From Streptomyces qinzhouensis (GTDB taxonomy: Bacteria > Actinomycetota > Actinomycetes > Streptomycetales > Streptomycetaceae), in the NCBI RefSeq assembly GCF_007856155.1, contig NZ_CP042266.1:2108001-2172000 (forward strand): 64,000 nt of DNA. Direction: 5' to 3'. Both the position numbers and the translations under genes were made by a program. Position 1 is the first letter of the stretch. Every line of letters begins with the position of its first letter. The notes under the pieces are model-generated. The model ran no database searches, was not told the DNA's origin, and saw nothing but the letters and a program-made list of their open reading frames with translations. Positions 52,827-61,772 of this stretch are shown here, piece after piece.

Positions 52827-54014
52827 TCAGCCGCCGGAGGTGTCGAGTTCCGCGTCCGCGGCGACGCTCGCGCAGTCGTACGGGTCCTTGAGCCAGCCGT
52901 CCGGCAGCACCACGCGGTTGTTCCCGGACGTCCGCCCGCGCGGCCCGTCCGCGCCCTCGGGCCAAGGCTGGTCGAGGGCGAGCAGCCCGAGCTGCTCGTC
53001 CAGCTCCGCCAGCGAGGAGGTGATCGCGAGCCGCTTGCGCATCTCGGAGCCGACCGAGAAGCCCTTCAGATACCAGGCGACGTGCTTGCGGAAGTCGATG
53101 ACGCCACGGGACTCGTCCCCGATCCACTCCCCCAGCAGTTCGGCGTGGCGCCGCATCACCGCGGCCACCTCGCGCAGGGTCGGCGTGACCCGTTCCGTAC
53201 CGCCCTCGAAGGCGGAGACCAGATCGCGGAAGAGCCACGGCCGGCCCAGACAGCCGCGGCCGACCACCACGCCGTCACAGCCCGTCTCGCGGACCATCCG
53301 CAGCGCGTCGTCCGCGGACCAGATATCGCCGTTGCCGAGGACCGGGATCTCGGGGACATGCTCCTTGAGCCGGGCGATGGCGTCCCAGTCGGCGGTGCCG
53401 CCGTAGTGCTGGGCGGCCGTCCGGCCGTGCAGGGCGATGGCGGTGACGCCCTCACCGACGGCGATCCGGCCCGCGTCCAGATAGGTCAGATGGTCGTCGT
53501 CGATGCCCTTGCGCATCTTCATGGTCACCGGCAGGGCGCCCGCGTTGCCGACCGCCTCGCGCAGGATCGCCCGGAGCAGGGGCCGCTTGTAGGGCAGGGC
53601 CGAGCCGCCGCCCTTGCGGGTGACCTTGGGGACCGGGCAGCCGAAGTTGAGGTCGATGTGGTCGGCGAGGTCCTCGTCCACGATCATCCGGACCGCCTTG
53701 CCGACGGTGACCGGGTCGACGCCGTACAGCTGGATCGACCGCGGGGTCTCGGTCTCGTCGAAGTGGATGAGCTGCATGGTCTTGTCATTGCGCTCGACCA
53801 GCGCCCGGGTGGTGATCATCTCGCTCACGAAGAGGCCCTTGCCACCGCTGAACTCCCGGCACAGTGTGCGGAAGGGCGCGTTGGTGATCCCGGCCATCGG
53901 CGCGAGCACCACCGGCGGGCGCACCGCGTGCGGGCCGATGGTGAGAGTCGCGGCGGCCGCGGCCTCGGGGGCCGCCGGCGCCGGGGTGGCGGGGGGCGTG
54001 GCGAGCGTGGTCAT
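52827..54014 (-). CDS. dusB: tRNA-dihydrouridine synthase
   Basis: A 395-residue flavoenzyme that reduces uridines in tRNA D-loops. The TIM-barrel begins PVVLAPMAGITNAPFRTLCREF. The catalytic Cys is in DLNFGCPVPKVTRKGGGSALPY, and FMN-site segments are VTMKMRKGI, IALHGRTAAQHYGG and VLGNGDIWSADDAL. The C-terminal helical domain is RHAELLGEWIGDESRGVIDFRKHVAWYLKGF. The first 25 residues are Ala-rich and not conserved. It is divergent from an MFS exporter. Confidence 0.94.
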   Translation of the reverse strand: MTTLATPPATPAPAAPEAAAAATLTIGPHAVRPPVVLAPMAGITNAPFRTLCREFSGGKGLFVSEMITTRALVERNDKTMQLIHFDETETPRSIQLYGVDPVTVGKAVRMIVDEDLADHIDLNFGCPVPKVTRKGGGSALPYKRPLLRAILREAVGNAGALPVTMKMRKGIDDDHLTYLDAGRIAVGEGVTAIALHGRTAAQHYGGTADWDAIARLKEHVPEIPVLGNGDIWSADDALRMVRETGCDGVVVGRGCLGRPWLFRDLVSAFEGGTERVTPTLREVAAVMRRHAELLGEWIGDESRGVIDFRKHVAWYLKGFSVGSEMRKRLAITSSLAELDEQLGLLALDQPWPEGADGPRGRTSGNNRVVLPDGWLKDPYDCASVAADAELDTSGG

Positions 54015-54069
54015 CCGTCCATTGTCGCGTATGGCGCAACGCGCGAGGACAGGCTTTGTTAGTTATCCG

Positions 54070-54082
54070 TACTATCGACATA
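54070..54082 (+). promoter_or_regulatory. -10 element and likely leaderless start of the MFS exporter
   Basis: TACTAT (54070-54075) is a good -10 and lies six bases before the ATG at 54082, which has no ribosome site. This is the layout of a leaderless transcript. A matching -35 is not clear. Confidence 0.5.
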
Positions 54083-55536
54083 TGTCTGTGTCCGAGCTCA
54101 CATCGCGGCGGCGCCTGCTCGTCCTGGGCATCTGCTGCATGAGCCTGCTGATCGTCAGCCTCGACAACACCATCCTCAATGTGGCGCTGCCGTCGATCGG
54201 CCGTGAGCTGGGCGCCTCCGTCTCCGGCCTCCAGTGGGCCATCGACGCCTACACGCTGGTGCTGGCGTCGCTGCTGATGCTCGCCGGGTCGACCGCCGAC
54301 CGGATCGGCCGCCGCCGGGTCTTCATGGCGGGTCTGGTGCTGTTCACCCTGGGCTCGGCCCTCTGTTCGCTCGCCCCCGGCCTGGAACTGCTGGTGGTCT
54401 TCCGGATGGTGCAGGCGGTCGGCGGCTCGATGCTCAACCCGGTGGCCATGTCGATCATCACCAATACCTTCACCGACCCCGCCGAGCGGGCCCGGGCGAT
54501 CGGGATCTGGGGCGGGGTCGTCGGCATCTCGATGGCCGCGGGGCCGCTGGTCGGCGGGCTGCTCGTGGACTCGGTCGGCTGGCGTTCGGTCTTCTGGGTC
54601 AATATCCCCGTCGGTCTGCTCGCGCTCCTGCTGACCTGGCGGTACGTCCCGGAGTCCCGGGCCCCGAAGCCGCGGCGCGCCGACCCCGTGGGCCAGGTGC
54701 TGATCATCGTGCTGCTGGGCTCGCTGACGTACTCGATCATCGAGACCGATGTGGTCGCCGGGGTGATCGCGGTCCTGGCGCTGCTGGGCGTACTGCTCTA
54801 CGAGCCGCGCCGCCGGGAGCCACTGATCGACCTGCGGTTCTTCCGCAGCGCGCCGTTCAGCGGGGCCACGGTCATCGCGATCGCCGCCTTCGCGGCCCTC
54901 GGCGGCTTCCTCTTCATGAATACCCTCTATCTCCAGGAGGTCCGCGGCTACAGCGCCCTGCACGCCGGGCTCTACATGCTGCCGATGGCGGCGGTGACGC
55001 TGTTCGCCGCGCCGCTGTCGGGGCGGCTGGTGGGGAGCATCGGGCCCCGGCTGCCGCTGCTGATCGCCGGCGCGGCGATGGCGGCGAGCGGGGTGCTGTT
55101 CGCCGTCTTCGAGGCGGAGACCTCGAACACCCTGCTCTTCACCGGGTACGTCCTGTTCGGCCTCGGTTTCGGCATGGTGAACGCGCCGATCACCAATACC
55201 GCGGTCTCCGGGATGCCGCGGTCCCAGGCGGGGGTGGCGGCGGCGGTGGCCTCCACCAGCCGGCAGATCGGCCAGACCCTCGGGGTCGCGGTGATCGGAA
55301 CGGTGCTGGCGGCGGGCGTCTCGCTGAGCCTGGGCGCGGTGGCGCAGAGCGCCGGACAGGCGGACCGGTTCCTGGCCGCGAGCCGCCCCGCCTGGTGGAT
55401 CATCGCGCTCTGCGGGGCGCTGGTCCTGCTGGTCGGCGCCGCGACCACCGGGCGCTGGGCCCGGCGCACCTCCCTCGCCTGCGCGGTGCGCCTTCAGGAG
55501 CCGGAGGTGGCACCGGAGCCGTCCCGGACCGGCTGA
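54082..55536 (+). CDS. MFS drug exporter, DHA2 (EmrB/QacA) family
   Basis: A 484-residue, 14-helix exporter. Helix 1 carries LIVSLDNTILNVALPSIGRELGAS, motif A is STADRIGRRRVF, and helix 5 has GGVVGISMAAGPLVGGLLVDSVGWRSVFWVNIPVGL. No regulator gene is next to it. It is divergent from dusB with 67 bases between starts. A strong hairpin follows. Substrate unknown; drugs or lipophilic compounds by family. Confidence 0.9.
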   Translation: MSVSELTSRRRLLVLGICCMSLLIVSLDNTILNVALPSIGRELGASVSGLQWAIDAYTLVLASLLMLAGSTADRIGRRRVFMAGLVLFTLGSALCSLAPGLELLVVFRMVQAVGGSMLNPVAMSIITNTFTDPAERARAIGIWGGVVGISMAAGPLVGGLLVDSVGWRSVFWVNIPVGLLALLLTWRYVPESRAPKPRRADPVGQVLIIVLLGSLTYSIIETDVVAGVIAVLALLGVLLYEPRRREPLIDLRFFRSAPFSGATVIAIAAFAALGGFLFMNTLYLQEVRGYSALHAGLYMLPMAAVTLFAAPLSGRLVGSIGPRLPLLIAGAAMAASGVLFAVFEAETSNTLLFTGYVLFGLGFGMVNAPITNTAVSGMPRSQAGVAAAVASTSRQIGQTLGVAVIGTVLAAGVSLSLGAVAQSAGQADRFLAASRPAWWIIALCGALVLLVGAATTGRWARRTSLACAVRLQEPEVAPEPSRTG

Positions 55537-55597
55537 CCGCCCCGGGGCCGTACGACGGCTCTCGGGTACGGGTACGGGCCCGGAAACAGGCACGGGA

Positions 55598-55634
55598 ACG
55601 GCCCCGGACCGCGGGCGTCGCGGTCCGGGGCCGT
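55598..55634. terminator. Terminator hairpin after the MFS exporter
   Basis: Perfect 16-bp arms (55598-55613 starting ACGGCCCCGG; 55619-55634) with a 5-base loop, about 60 bases after the stop codon and between converging genes. Confidence 0.85.
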
Positions 55635-55702
55635 CCGGTACCGGTAGTGCCCCGCCGGATCAGCGGGCGGGGCACCCCGGGTCGTGCGTGGATCGGGCCG
55701 GT

Positions 55703-55930
55703 TCAGCCGTCCTGGCCGCCGGTCTCCGGCGCGCCCTGGTCCGCGGCGCCGCCCTCGGTGCCGCCGACTTCCTGGGTCCGCGCGCGCATCCGGTTCAGCA
55801 GCTCGGTCTTCTGGTCGGCGGCCGCCTTGCGGTCGGAGACGCCGACGGGGCCGGCGCCCTGCTGTCCGGGACGGGCCGGCTTGCGGCGCTGACCGCCGAC
55901 ACCGAGAAGGTTGTTACGGCTCTTGGCCAT
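55703..55930 (-). CDS. DUF6243 family small protein
   Basis: A 75-residue hydrophilic protein beginning MAKSRNNLLGVGGQRRKPARPGQQG, which I recognise as the Streptomyces DUF6243 type. A short helix (DRKAAADQKTELLNRMRART) and a Gly-rich acidic tail follow. The basic N-terminus could bind nucleic acid, but no function is known. Confidence 0.75.
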   Translation of the reverse strand: MAKSRNNLLGVGGQRRKPARPGQQGAGPVGVSDRKAAADQKTELLNRMRARTQEVGGTEGGAADQGAPETGGQDG

Positions 55931-56172
55931 GGGGTTCTCCCATCGTGGTGAGACTTGACTGTGGGGATGTCAGGAAGGAGGCGGGGACTGGGCGGGCGCC
56001 GCCCGTGTCACCGCCGGGCGCTCACTCGTAGATCTGGAAGAACGAATACATACCGGTGACGGTACCGGGCCCGGCCCGCGGAACGCATCCGGTTTTCCAC
56101 CGGTACGGGAGGTGCCCGACCCACCCGGACAACGGAGTGCGTCCGGACCACGGAACGCCTCCGGACAACAGC

Positions 56173-56207
56173 GGAGGCCGGCCGGGCGCCCGTCCCGGCC
56201 GGCCTCC
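56173..56207. terminator. Terminator hairpin after glyS
   Basis: Perfect 14-bp arms (GGAGGCCGGCCGGG at 56173-56186; complement at 56194-56207) with a 7-base loop, 24 bases after the glyS stop. The rest of the 55931-56230 gap shows nothing else I can support. Confidence 0.85.
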
Positions 56208-56230
56208 TTGTGCCGTCGTAACTCCGTGGC

Positions 56231-57616
56231 TCAGCAGCCCAGCAGACGCGCGCCCAGGTACGCCTGGATCTGGTCCAGAGAGACCCGCTCCTGCTTCATG
56301 GTGTCGCGCTCGCGCACGGTCACCGCGTTGTCGTCGAGGGTGTCGAAGTCGACGGTGACGCAGAACGGCGTACCGATCTCGTCCTGGCGGCGGTAGCGGC
56401 GGCCGATCGCGCCCGCGTCGTCGAACTCGATGTTCCAGTTCTGCCGCAGGTCCGACGCCAGGCCCTTGGCCTTCGGGGAGAGCTGCGGGTTGCGGGAGAG
56501 CGGCAGCACCGCGACCTTGACCGGGGCGAGGCGCGGGTCGAGCCGGAGCACGGTCCGCTTCTCCATGACGCCCTTGGCGTTCGGCGCCTCGTCCTCGTTG
56601 TAGGCGTCGAGGAGGAAGGCGAGCATCGTGCGGCCGACACCGGCGGCGGGCTCGATGACGTACGGCGTCCAGCGCTCGCCGGCCTCCTGGTCGAAGAACG
56701 ACAGGTCGGTGCCGGAGGCCTTGGAGTGCGCGGACAGGTCGTAGTCGGTGCGGTTGGCGACACCCTCGAGCTCGCCCCACTCACTGCCGCCGAACCGGAA
56801 GCGGTACTCGATGTCGGCGGTGCGCTTGGAGTAGTGGGAGAGCTTCTCCTTCGGGTGCTCGTACCAGCGCATGTTCTCCTCGCGCAGGCCGAGCCCGGTG
56901 TACCAGTTCCAGCGCTGGTCCATCCAGTACTGCTGCCACTCCTCGTCCTCGCCCGGCTTGACGAAGAACTCCATCTCCATCTGCTCGAACTCACGGGTCC
57001 GGAAGATGAAGTTGCCGGGCGTGATCTCGTTGCGGAAGGACTTGCCCATCTGCGCGATGCCGAACGGCGGCTTCTTGCGCGAGGTCTGCTGGACCTGGGC
57101 GAAGTTGGTGAAGATGCCCTGGGCGGTCTCGGGACGCAGATAGGCGATGGAGCCCGAGTCCTGGGTGGGGCCGAGGTGGGTGGAGAGCAGACCGGAGAAC
57201 TGCTTGGGGTCGGTGAAGGCGCCCTTGGTGCCGCAGTGCGGGCAGTTGACGTCGGCGAGGCCGTTCTCCGGCGACCGGCCGGAGTGCTTCTCCTCGTACG
57301 ACTCGATCAGATGGTCCGCACGGAACCGCTTGTGGCAGGAGGTGCACTCGGTGAGCGGGTCGGTGAAGGTGGCGATGTGGCCGGACGCCTCCCAGACCTC
57401 GGTCGCCAGGATGACCGACGAGTCGAGACCGACGACGTCCTCCCGCGAGGTGACCATGTAGCGCCACCACTGGCGCTTGATGTTCTCCTTCAGCTCGACA
57501 CCCAGCGGCCCGTAGTCCCAGGCGGCCCGCTGACCGCCGTAGATCTCACTGCAGGGATAGACAAAGCCACGGCGCTTGCTCAGGTTGACGATGGTGTCGA
57601 TCTTGTCGGCGGCCAC
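56231..57616 (-). CDS. glyS: Glycyl-tRNA synthetase (dimeric, class II)
   Basis: A 461-residue enzyme of the alpha2, eukaryote-like type. Motif 1 region: [31 protein letters not shown]. Motif 2: [28 protein letters not shown]. Motif 3 lies in [21 protein letters not shown] Cys4 zinc site is visible ([20 protein letters not shown]). The C-terminal anticodon domain starts [17 protein letters not shown]. The GTG at 57616 follows GAAGAGAG. It is divergent from the zinc-uptake operon, sharing a 178-base region. Confidence 0.96.
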   Translation of the reverse strand: MAADKIDTIVNLSKRRGFVYPCSEIYGGQRAAWDYGPLGVELKENIKRQWWRYMVTSREDVVGLDSSVILATEVWEASGHIATFTDPLTECTSCHKRFRADHLIESYEEKHSGRSPENGLADVNCPHCGTKGAFTDPKQFSGLLSTHLGPTQDSGSIAYLRPETAQGIFTNFAQVQQTSRKKPPFGIAQMGKSFRNEITPGNFIFRTREFEQMEMEFFVKPGEDEEWQQYWMDQRWNWYTGLGLREENMRWYEHPKEKLSHYSKRTADIEYRFRFGGSEWGELEGVANRTDYDLSAHSKASGTDLSFFDQEAGERWTPYVIEPAAGVGRTMLAFLLDAYNEDEAPNAKGVMEKRTVLRLDPRLAPVKVAVLPLSRNPQLSPKAKGLASDLRQNWNIEFDDAGAIGRRYRRQDEIGTPFCVTVDFDTLDDNAVTVRERDTMKQERVSLDQIQAYLGARLLGC

Positions 57617-57757
57617 GGTGCTCTCTTCATAGACGACGGCGACGAACGGCGAATGCTTCAGATTACCGGCGTGCGCACCCCCGGGATCAAATCGAGGGCG
57701 GTCAGGGACCCGACGAGAAGCGGACTCCCTCCTTCCATGCATCCGCCACCCACCTTG

Positions 57758-57787
57758 TTGACAATCGTTTCCAGTTTTGTTGAAAAT
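57758..57787 (+). promoter_or_regulatory. Promoter of the znu operon
   Basis: Perfect -35 TTGACA (57758-57763), 18-base spacer, -10 GAAAAT (57782-57787). The expected transcription start is at or beside the ATG at 57795, so the mRNA is probably leaderless. Both elements lie inside Zur boxes. Confidence 0.65.
57759..57773. promoter_or_regulatory. Zur box 1
   Basis: TGACAATCGTTTCCA, an imperfect 15-bp palindrome whose complement TGGAAACGATTGTCA resembles the actinobacterial Zur consensus (TGAAAATGATTTTCA-like). It covers the -35. Confidence 0.75.
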
Positions 57788-57795
57788 GACTGTCA
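57781..57795. promoter_or_regulatory. Zur box 2
   Basis: TGAAAATGACTGTCA, matching the left half of the Zur consensus exactly. It covers the -10 and reaches the start codon; the two boxes are centred 22 bp apart, two helical turns, so two Zur dimers can bind the same face. Confidence 0.78.
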
Positions 57796-58802
57796 TGAAC
57801 GTACGCCCCCTGATACCCACGGCCGTCACCGCCGGAGCCGCCGCCCTCGGTCTTCTCGCGCTGTCGGCCTGCTCCACCGCCGACGCCTCCGACGGCCGGG
57901 AGGACGGAAAGCTGAAGGTGGTGGCGTCGTTCTATCCGATGCAGTTCCTCGCCGAGCGAATCGGCGGCGATCATGTGAAGGTCTCCACCCTGACCAAGCC
58001 GGGTGTCGAGCCGCACGATCTCGAACTCAAGCCCCGCCAGGCCGCCCAGCTGGAGAAGGCGGGCTACATCCTCTATCTCAAGGGCGTCCAGCCGGCCGTC
58101 GACACCGCGATCGAGAAGACGGACATCGATCACAAGACGGACGCGGCGAAGCTCGCGGACACCGGCCTCCACACGGAGGACGACGGTCATGACCACGGAG
58201 CGGAGGGCGACGGACACGGTCACGACCAGGGCGCGGAGGGCGACGGGCACGGCGCGGAGGGCGACGGACACGACCACGGCGAAGGCGATCCGCACCTCTG
58301 GCTCGACCCGCTGAAGTACGCGCAGGTCGCCGACGGTGTCGGCGCCGCACTCGCCAAGGCCGACCCCGACCACGCCGCCGACTACCGCAAGAACGCCGCC
58401 GCGCTGGTCACCGAGCTGAAGGCGCTGCACACCTCCTTCGAGCAAGGCCTGAAGAACACCACCACCCGCACCTTCGTCACCACCCACTCCGCCTTCGGCC
58501 ATCTCGCCGAGCGGTACGGGCTCAAGCAGGAGGGCATCGCCGGTATCGACCCCGAGGCCGAGCCCAGCCCCGCCCGGATCAAGGAACTGCAGACCATCGC
58601 CCAGCGGGACCGGGTGACCACCGTCTTCTTCGAGACCCTCGCCAGCGACCGGACCGCGAAGACCCTCGCCGGGGACACCGGACTGCGCACCGATGTCCTC
58701 GACCCCCTGGAGGGCATCACCGAGAAGTCGAAGGGCCGGGACTACTTCGGGGTGATGAACGCCAACCTCACCGCCCTCAAGACCGCCCTGGGGGCCAAGT
58801 GA
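57795..58802 (+). CDS. znuA: Zinc ABC transporter substrate-binding lipoprotein
   Basis: A 335-residue zinc-binding protein. The signal peptide ends in a lipobox ([11 protein letters not shown]). The cluster A-I fold shows metal-site His in GVEPHDLEL, in [17 protein letters not shown] and the Asp/Glu region FFETLASD. Between them (about residues 130-163) is a His/Asp-rich loop with tandem GAEGDGH repeats, which captures zinc. I choose the ATG at 57795 since the promoter predicts transcription to begin there; an ATG at 57786 would lie inside the -10. First gene of znuA-znuC-znuB. Confidence 0.93.
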   Translation: MNVRPLIPTAVTAGAAALGLLALSACSTADASDGREDGKLKVVASFYPMQFLAERIGGDHVKVSTLTKPGVEPHDLELKPRQAAQLEKAGYILYLKGVQPAVDTAIEKTDIDHKTDAAKLADTGLHTEDDGHDHGAEGDGHGHDQGAEGDGHGAEGDGHDHGEGDPHLWLDPLKYAQVADGVGAALAKADPDHAADYRKNAAALVTELKALHTSFEQGLKNTTTRTFVTTHSAFGHLAERYGLKQEGIAGIDPEAEPSPARIKELQTIAQRDRVTTVFFETLASDRTAKTLAGDTGLRTDVLDPLEGITEKSKGRDYFGVMNANLTALKTALGAK

Positions 58803-59569
58803 GCACCGTGGACGCCCCCGCCGTCGCCCTGACCGGAGCCCGGGCCGCCCTCGGCTCCCGGCCCGTCCTGCGCGGCGTCGATCTGACCGTGGCCCGCGGC
58901 GAGGTCGTCGCCCTCCTCGGCGCCAACGGCTCCGGCAAGTCCACCGCCGTCCGCGCGGCCATCGGCCGGGTACCGCTCACCGAGGGCCGGGCCGAACTGT
59001 TCGGCACCGAGCTGCGCCGCTTCCGCCAGTGGGCCCGGGTGGGCTATGTACCGCAGCGGACCACCGCCGCGAGCGGGGTGCCCGCGACCATCCGCGAGGT
59101 CGTCTCGTCGGGACGGCTCTCCCGGACCCGGTTCGGGCTGCTGTCCCGGGCCGACCGGGCGGCGATCGACCGGGCGATCGGCCTGGTCGGGCTCGCCGAC
59201 CGGGCCGGGGACCCGGTGGAGGCGCTCTCCGGCGGACAGCACCAGCGGGTGCTGATCGCCCGGGCACTGGCCGCCGAACCCGAGCTGCTGATCATGGACG
59301 AGCCGATGGCGGGTGTCGACCTGGCCAGCCAGGAGGTCCTCGCCTCGACCCTGCGCGACCAGGTCGCGGCGGGTACGACCGTACTGCTGGTGCTGCACGA
59401 GCTGGGCGCGGTGGAACCGCTGATCGACCGGGCCGTCGTGCTCCGTGACGGCTGCGTGGTCCACGACGGGCCGCCCCCGAGGGCCGTGGGCCAGCATGCG
59501 CTGCCCGGGCACGACCACGTACATCCGCATGCGGCCGACGAGCCGCTCCGCACCGGACTGCTGGGCTGA
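58799..59569 (+). CDS. znuC: Zinc ABC transporter ATPase
   Basis: A 256-residue ATPase with Walker A LLGANGSGKSTAV, signature LSGGQHQRVLIARAL, Walker B LLIMDEPMAGVD and switch His in LLVLHELGAVE. The C-terminus is His-rich (QHALPGHDHVHPHA), fitting a zinc system. The GTG overlaps the znuA stop by four bases (GTGA), so translation is coupled. The permease gene begins two bases after its stop. Confidence 0.93.
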   Translation: MSTVDAPAVALTGARAALGSRPVLRGVDLTVARGEVVALLGANGSGKSTAVRAAIGRVPLTEGRAELFGTELRRFRQWARVGYVPQRTTAASGVPATIREVVSSGRLSRTRFGLLSRADRAAIDRAIGLVGLADRAGDPVEALSGGQHQRVLIARALAAEPELLIMDEPMAGVDLASQEVLASTLRDQVAAGTTVLLVLHELGAVEPLIDRAVVLRDGCVVHDGPPPRAVGQHALPGHDHVHPHAADEPLRTGLLG

Positions 59570-59571
59570 CC

Positions 59572-60468
59572 ATGGAAATCCTCGAAACGGCATTCATGCA
59601 GCGGGCGCTGATCGCGGCCCTGCTGGTCGGTATCACCGCCCCCGCGATCGGCGTCTATCTCGTCCAGCGCCGGCAGGCCCTGCTGGGCGACGGCATCGGC
59701 CATATCGCGATGACCGGTGTGGGCCTCGGCTTTCTGCTCTCCACCAATCCCATCTGGATGGCGACCCTGGTCTCCGTCGCCGGTGCCGTCGCCATGGAGC
59801 TGATCCGGGCGTACGGCCGCACCCGCGGCGACATCGCCCTGGCGCTGCTCTTCTACGGCGGTATGGCGGGCGGAGTGCTGCTGGTCAATGTCTCCGAAAC
59901 CGGTTCGACGGCCGATCTCGGCTCCTTCCTCTTCGGTTCGCTCTCCACGGTCTCCGACGCCGATCTGACGGCGATCTCCCTGCTGGCGGCCGTTGTGATG
60001 CTGGTGTCGGTGGGTCTGCGGCGGCAGCTGTTCGCGGTCAGCCAGGACGAGGAGTTCGCCCGGGTCACCGGTCTGCCGGTGCGGATGCTGAATCTGCTGA
60101 TCGCCGTCACGGCGGCGGTGACGGTCTCGGTCGCCATGCGGGTCGTGGGACTGCTGCTGGTCAGTGCGCTGATGGTGGTCCCGGTGGTCGCCGCCCAGCA
60201 GATCTCGCGCTCCTTCAAGGCGACCTTCGCCCTGGCCGTCGGTATCGGGGTCACCGTGTCCCTCGCGGGCACCACGACCTCGTACTACCGCGATGTACCG
60301 CCCGGCGCGACGATCGTGCTGCTGGCGATCGGGGTCTTCCTGCTGCTGACCGCGGTGGCGGCACCGGTGGCCCGGCGGCGGGCGAAGGCGGCCGAGGCCG
60401 CGGTCACCGAGGAGTGCCCGGTAGGGGTGCCGGGCGTCCGGACCGCGGGCGACGACGTCAAGGTCTGA
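59572..60468 (+). CDS. znuB: Zinc ABC transporter permease
   Basis: A 298-residue ABC-3 type permease with about eight hydrophobic segments. Family blocks are GVYLVQRRQALLGDGIGHIAMTGVGLGFLL and DEEFARVTGLPVRMLNLLIAVTAAVTVSVAMRVVGLLLVSALMVVPV. It forms the membrane channel for ZnuA/ZnuC. The zur gene follows after about 157 bases. Confidence 0.93.
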   Translation: MEILETAFMQRALIAALLVGITAPAIGVYLVQRRQALLGDGIGHIAMTGVGLGFLLSTNPIWMATLVSVAGAVAMELIRAYGRTRGDIALALLFYGGMAGGVLLVNVSETGSTADLGSFLFGSLSTVSDADLTAISLLAAVVMLVSVGLRRQLFAVSQDEEFARVTGLPVRMLNLLIAVTAAVTVSVAMRVVGLLLVSALMVVPVVAAQQISRSFKATFALAVGIGVTVSLAGTTTSYYRDVPPGATIVLLAIGVFLLLTAVAAPVARRRAKAAEAAVTEECPVGVPGVRTAGDDVKV

Positions 60469-60625
60469 CGGGTCTCCGTCGGATCCCGCCGGGTCCGCGC
60501 GGCCATGCGGAAGGGCTGCTTCCGGGCCGGTCGGGACGCCTCACCGGCGCCGAGGGTGCCGAGGGCGGCGCCGCGCCTGGCAGAATTGGCCGTGACACGT
60601 TGTGCGGCCGAACGAGGAGGCACCT

Positions 60626-61069
60626 GTGGCCACGGCGCCATCCGGCGGAAACACCACCCCCGTGCGAGGCCGGTCGACCCGGCAGCGCGCCGCGGTCGCG
60701 GCAGCACTCAACGAGGTGGACGAGTTCCGCAGCGCCCAGGAGCTGCACGACATGCTCAGGCACCGCGGCGATTCGGTGGGCCTGACGACGGTCTACCGCA
60801 CCCTCCAGTCCCTGGCGGACGCGGGCGAGGTCGATGTCCTGCGCACCAGCGAGGGCGAGTCCGTCTACCGCCGCTGCTCCACCGACGACCACCACCACCA
60901 TCTGGTGTGCCGGGTCTGCGGCAAGGCCGTCGAGGTCGAGGGCCCCGCGGTGGAGTCCTGGGCCGAATCGATCGCGGCCCAGCACGGCTATGTGAACGTG
61001 GCGCATACCGTGGAGATCTTCGGTACCTGCGCGGAGTGCGCCGCCACCCAGCGGGCGGCCCAGACCTGA
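60626..61069 (+). CDS. zur: Zinc uptake regulator Zur (Fur family)
   Basis: A 147-residue repressor. The winged helix is RQRAAVAAALNEVDEFRSAQELHDMLRHRGDSVGLTTVYRTLQSLADAGEVDVL. The zinc-sensing His cluster is STDDHHHHLVC, and the structural zinc has CRVCGK and CAECA. The GTG follows GAGGAGG. With zinc bound it represses the znu genes through the two boxes at 57759-57795; in Streptomyces Zur also controls zinc-free ribosomal proteins and a zincophore elsewhere. Confidence 0.96.
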   Translation: MATAPSGGNTTPVRGRSTRQRAAVAAALNEVDEFRSAQELHDMLRHRGDSVGLTTVYRTLQSLADAGEVDVLRTSEGESVYRRCSTDDHHHHLVCRVCGKAVEVEGPAVESWAESIAAQHGYVNVAHTVEIFGTCAECAATQRAAQT

Positions 61070-61077
61070 CAGCACGC

Positions 61078-61113
61078 GAAGAGGGCGGCGGGCCGGAGCC
61101 CGCCGCCCTCTTC
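61078..61113. terminator. Terminator hairpin after zur
   Basis: Perfect 16-bp arms (61078-61093 starting GAAGAGGGCG; 61098-61113) with a 4-base loop, right after the zur stop and before a converging gene. Confidence 0.88.
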
Positions 61114-61198
61114 ACAGCCACCGCTTTCCGCGGCCGCCACCTTTCGCGGCCGCCGCTTCTCACCGTCGCCGCTTTTCACCGTCGCCCTGCCGACCGGT

Positions 61199-61753
61199 TC
61201 AGGTCCGCAGGGAGCATTCGTCCAGTACGGCCCGGAGCCGGGCCTCGCCGTCCTCCCCGAGGATGCCCCGCTTGGGCAGCAGGGCCACCCCCAGGGACTT
61301 CCGGTCGGCGCTGAGCAGCACGAACAGCTCGGGGGTCTCCTTGTAGCGCGGCCAGGACTGCCAGGTGAAGGACTGGTCGATCCCGGTGGCCGCGAACCGT
61401 ACACCCGTGGTGTCGACGACGGCCCGGGTCTCCCCGTACTTCTCCAGCATGCTGTTGAGCTGCCGTCCGACCAGCCACGGCTGGAGCGGGATCAGCAGAG
61501 CCACGGCCAGCCCGGCCACGATCAGTCCGGCGCCCGCCGGACCGTACTCGCCGGACCTCAGCAGCAGCGCCCCGGCCCCCACCAGCACCAGGGCCACCAC
61601 GGCATCGGCGAAGCGCCGCGCCTGGCTGGTGACCGCGGTGTTCCTGGCCCGGACGGCACCGACGGCATCGGCCTGACCCGGCCGGTAGAACAGCTCCACC
61701 GCCGCCGGGCCCGTCGTCGCCTGCTGCTGTCCGTCACTCTGCTCCACGCTCAT
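61199..61753 (-). CDS. YcxB-like membrane protein
   Basis: A 184-residue protein with two membrane helices (FADAVVALVLVGAGALLL and GAGLIVAGLAVALLIPLQPW) and a C-terminal YcxB-type beta domain (VVDTTGVRFAATGIDQSFTWQSWPRYKETPELFVLLSADRKSLGVALLPKRGI). The start MSVEQSD is the last ATG before the conserved part. It sits 19 bases after the uppS stop on the same strand. Function unknown. Confidence 0.8.
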   Translation of the reverse strand: MSVEQSDGQQQATTGPAAVELFYRPGQADAVGAVRARNTAVTSQARRFADAVVALVLVGAGALLLRSGEYGPAGAGLIVAGLAVALLIPLQPWLVGRQLNSMLEKYGETRAVVDTTGVRFAATGIDQSFTWQSWPRYKETPELFVLLSADRKSLGVALLPKRGILGEDGEARLRAVLDECSLRT

Positions 61754-61772
61754 AACGGACAGCCTACGCGGA

